Source: G020354085 sp964629975 (GTDB lineage: Bacteria; Pseudomonadota; Gammaproteobacteria; Acidiferrobacterales; Sulfurifustaceae). Taken from it: a stretch of 14,616 bases of DNA. The notes beneath the pieces are model-generated. The model did not search any database. It was not told the origin of the DNA and saw nothing but the letters and a program-made list of their open reading frames with translations. The translations under genes and the position numbers were made by a program. The stretch spans positions 1-14,616 of the forward strand of contig CAZVUN010000077.1 of NCBI GenBank assembly GCA_964629975.1, in the 5' to 3' direction. Positions 13,651 through 14,616 of the stretch are shown in pieces. Positions within the stretch are counted from its first letter, which is position 1, and each line of letters starts with the position of its first letter.

Positions 13651-13682
13651 CCAGCGCAACCGAACATTCAGGGGTCGCCCGC

Positions 13683-14616
13683 ATGCGGATGGACAAGCTC
13701 ACCACCAAGTTCCAGGAGGCACTCGCCTCCGCGCAGAGCCTCGCGCTCGGGCGCGATAACCAGTTCATCGAGCCGGTGCATCTGATGGCCGCGCTGCTCG
13801 ACCAGGAGGGCGGCACCACCCGCAGCCTGCTCACCCGGTGCGACGTCAACGTCAACGCCCTGCGCGCCCGGATCGGTCAGGCGCTCGATCGCCTGCCCAA
13901 GGTGGAAGGCGTGGGCGGCGACGTGCACGTGTCCAACGACCTCGGCAAGCTGCTCAACCTCACCGACAAGTACGCGCAGAAGCGCGGCGACCAGTTCATC
14001 TCCTCGGAGCTGTTCGTGCTCGCCGCGCTCGAGGACACGGGCGAGCTCGGGCGGCTGCTGAAGGAGGCCGGTGTTTCGAAGAACGGCGTGGAGAAGGCCA
14101 TCGAGCAGCTGCGCGGCGGGCAGAAGGTCTCCGACCAGAGCGCCGAGGACACGCGCCAGGCACTCGAGAAATACACCATCGATCTCACCGAGCGCGCCGA
14201 GCAGGGCAAGCTCGATCCGGTGATCGGGCGCGACGAGGAGATCCGCCGCTGCGTGCAGATCCTGCAACGGCGCACCAAGAACAACCCGGTGCTGATCGGC
14301 GAGCCGGGCGTGGGCAAGACCGCGATCGTCGAGGGCCTGGCGCAGCGCATCGTCAACGGCGAGGTGCCGGAGGGCCTGAAGGGCAAGCGGGTGCTGTCGC
14401 TCGACATGGGCGCGCTCATCGCCGGGGCCAAGTACCGCGGCGAGTTCGAGGAGCGCCTGAAGGCGGTGCTGCGCGACCTCGCCAAGCAGGAAGGCCAGAT
14501 CATCCTGTTCATCGACGAGCTGCACACCATGGTCGGCGCCGGCAAGGCCGAGGGCGCGATGGACGCCGGCAACATGCTCAAGCCCGCCCTCGCGCGCGGC
14601 GAGCTGCACTGCATCG
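13683..14616 (+). CDS. clpB: ATP-dependent disaggregase ClpB, N-terminal part (continues beyond window)
   Basis: There are 311 complete codons, open to the end of the window. ClpB is a hexameric AAA+ chaperone that, with DnaK, threads proteins out of aggregates after stress in the cytoplasm. Visible parts are the N-domain (1-145, MRMDKLTTKFQEAL, DNQFIEPVHL, GDQFISSELFVLAALE) and the first half of AAA-1. KYTIDLTERAEQGKLDPVIG (163-182), Walker A GEPGVGKT (206-213), pore-loop AGAKYRGEFEERL (247-259) and Walker B ILFIDE (274-279) are all intact. The start ATG 13683 has AGGGG (13670-13674) eight bases upstream; the MRMDKLT beginning matches E. coli MRLDRLT. ATG 13689 is a less likely alternative. 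The middle domain and second AAA module lie outside the window. Confidence 0.97.
   Translation, partial: MRMDKLTTKFQEALASAQSLALGRDNQFIEPVHLMAALLDQEGGTTRSLLTRCDVNVNALRARIGQALDRLPKVEGVGGDVHVSNDLGKLLNLTDKYAQKRGDQFISSELFVLAALEDTGELGRLLKEAGVSKNGVEKAIEQLRGGQKVSDQSAEDTRQALEKYTIDLTERAEQGKLDPVIGRDEEIRRCVQILQRRTKNNPVLIGEPGVGKTAIVEGLAQRIVNGEVPEGLKGKRVLSLDMGALIAGAKYRGEFEERLKAVLRDLAKQEGQIILFIDELHTMVGAGKAEGAMDAGNMLKPALARGELHCI

Noticed and set aside
11854..13659. Minus-strand open frame opposite the FMN oxidoreductase gene
   Set aside because: No family similarity seen; the plus-strand gene has complete FMN and iron-sulfur motifs.
1..14616. CRISPR array, tRNA, rRNA, insertion sequence or prophage genes
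   Set aside because: No regularly spaced repeats, no cloverleaf sequence, and no transposase or integrase frame was found on reading both strands.

Overview
The window is about 14.6 kb of GC-rich proteobacterial chromosome. GC is visibly very high from about position 650 onward. The protein sequences (a ClpB close to the E. coli form, PgeF, NhaD, DUF3015 and DUF4105 families) suggest a gammaproteobacterium, perhaps of the Chromatiales/Ectothiorhodospiraceae or Acidiferrobacterales type. The taxonomy is inference from sequence character only. There is no plasmid, phage, CRISPR or tRNA signature.

Layout. The left edge (1-231) is the 3' end of an Mrr-type restriction endonuclease gene, with visibly lower GC than the rest. 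About 415 bp without a credible gene follows. It holds a strongly folded, probably dispersed repeat element: five stem-loops, including an almost perfect 15-bp inverted repeat at 505-540. The core genes then start on the plus strand: pgeF (648-1385), a ZIP metal transporter preceded by a perfect 25-nt palindrome, a secreted DUF3015 protein with its own strong sigma70 promoter and intrinsic terminator, a two-part DUF4105/beta-barrel-like envelope protein, an alpha/beta hydrolase overlapping it by one base, and a PhnD-like-sensor diguanylate cyclase. A minus-strand pair, nhaD then nadC (9886 to 7617), converges on the cyclase gene. Divergent from nhaD is a plus-strand run: a UMF1/Atg22-like MFS transporter, a PlsC-like acyltransferase and a membrane-anchored FMN glutamate-synthase-like oxidoreductase. 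The last two junctions are 4-nt stop/start overlaps. The window ends inside clpB, which has a heat-shock-type promoter.

How it fits together. pgeF and clpB are neighbours in many gammaproteobacteria (rluD-pgeF-clpB). Here they keep the same orientation but lie about 12 kb apart, and a repeat plus a restriction-gene end sit where rluD would be expected. The window therefore looks like a housekeeping locus opened up by cargo for metal and ion transport, envelope functions, c-di-GMP signalling, NAD synthesis and lipid metabolism. No single obviously new defence or biosynthetic system is visible. The best candidates for something undescribed are the DUF3015/DUF4105/hydrolase envelope cluster, the coupled UMF1-acyltransferase-FMN oxidoreductase run, and the structured element at about 340-545.
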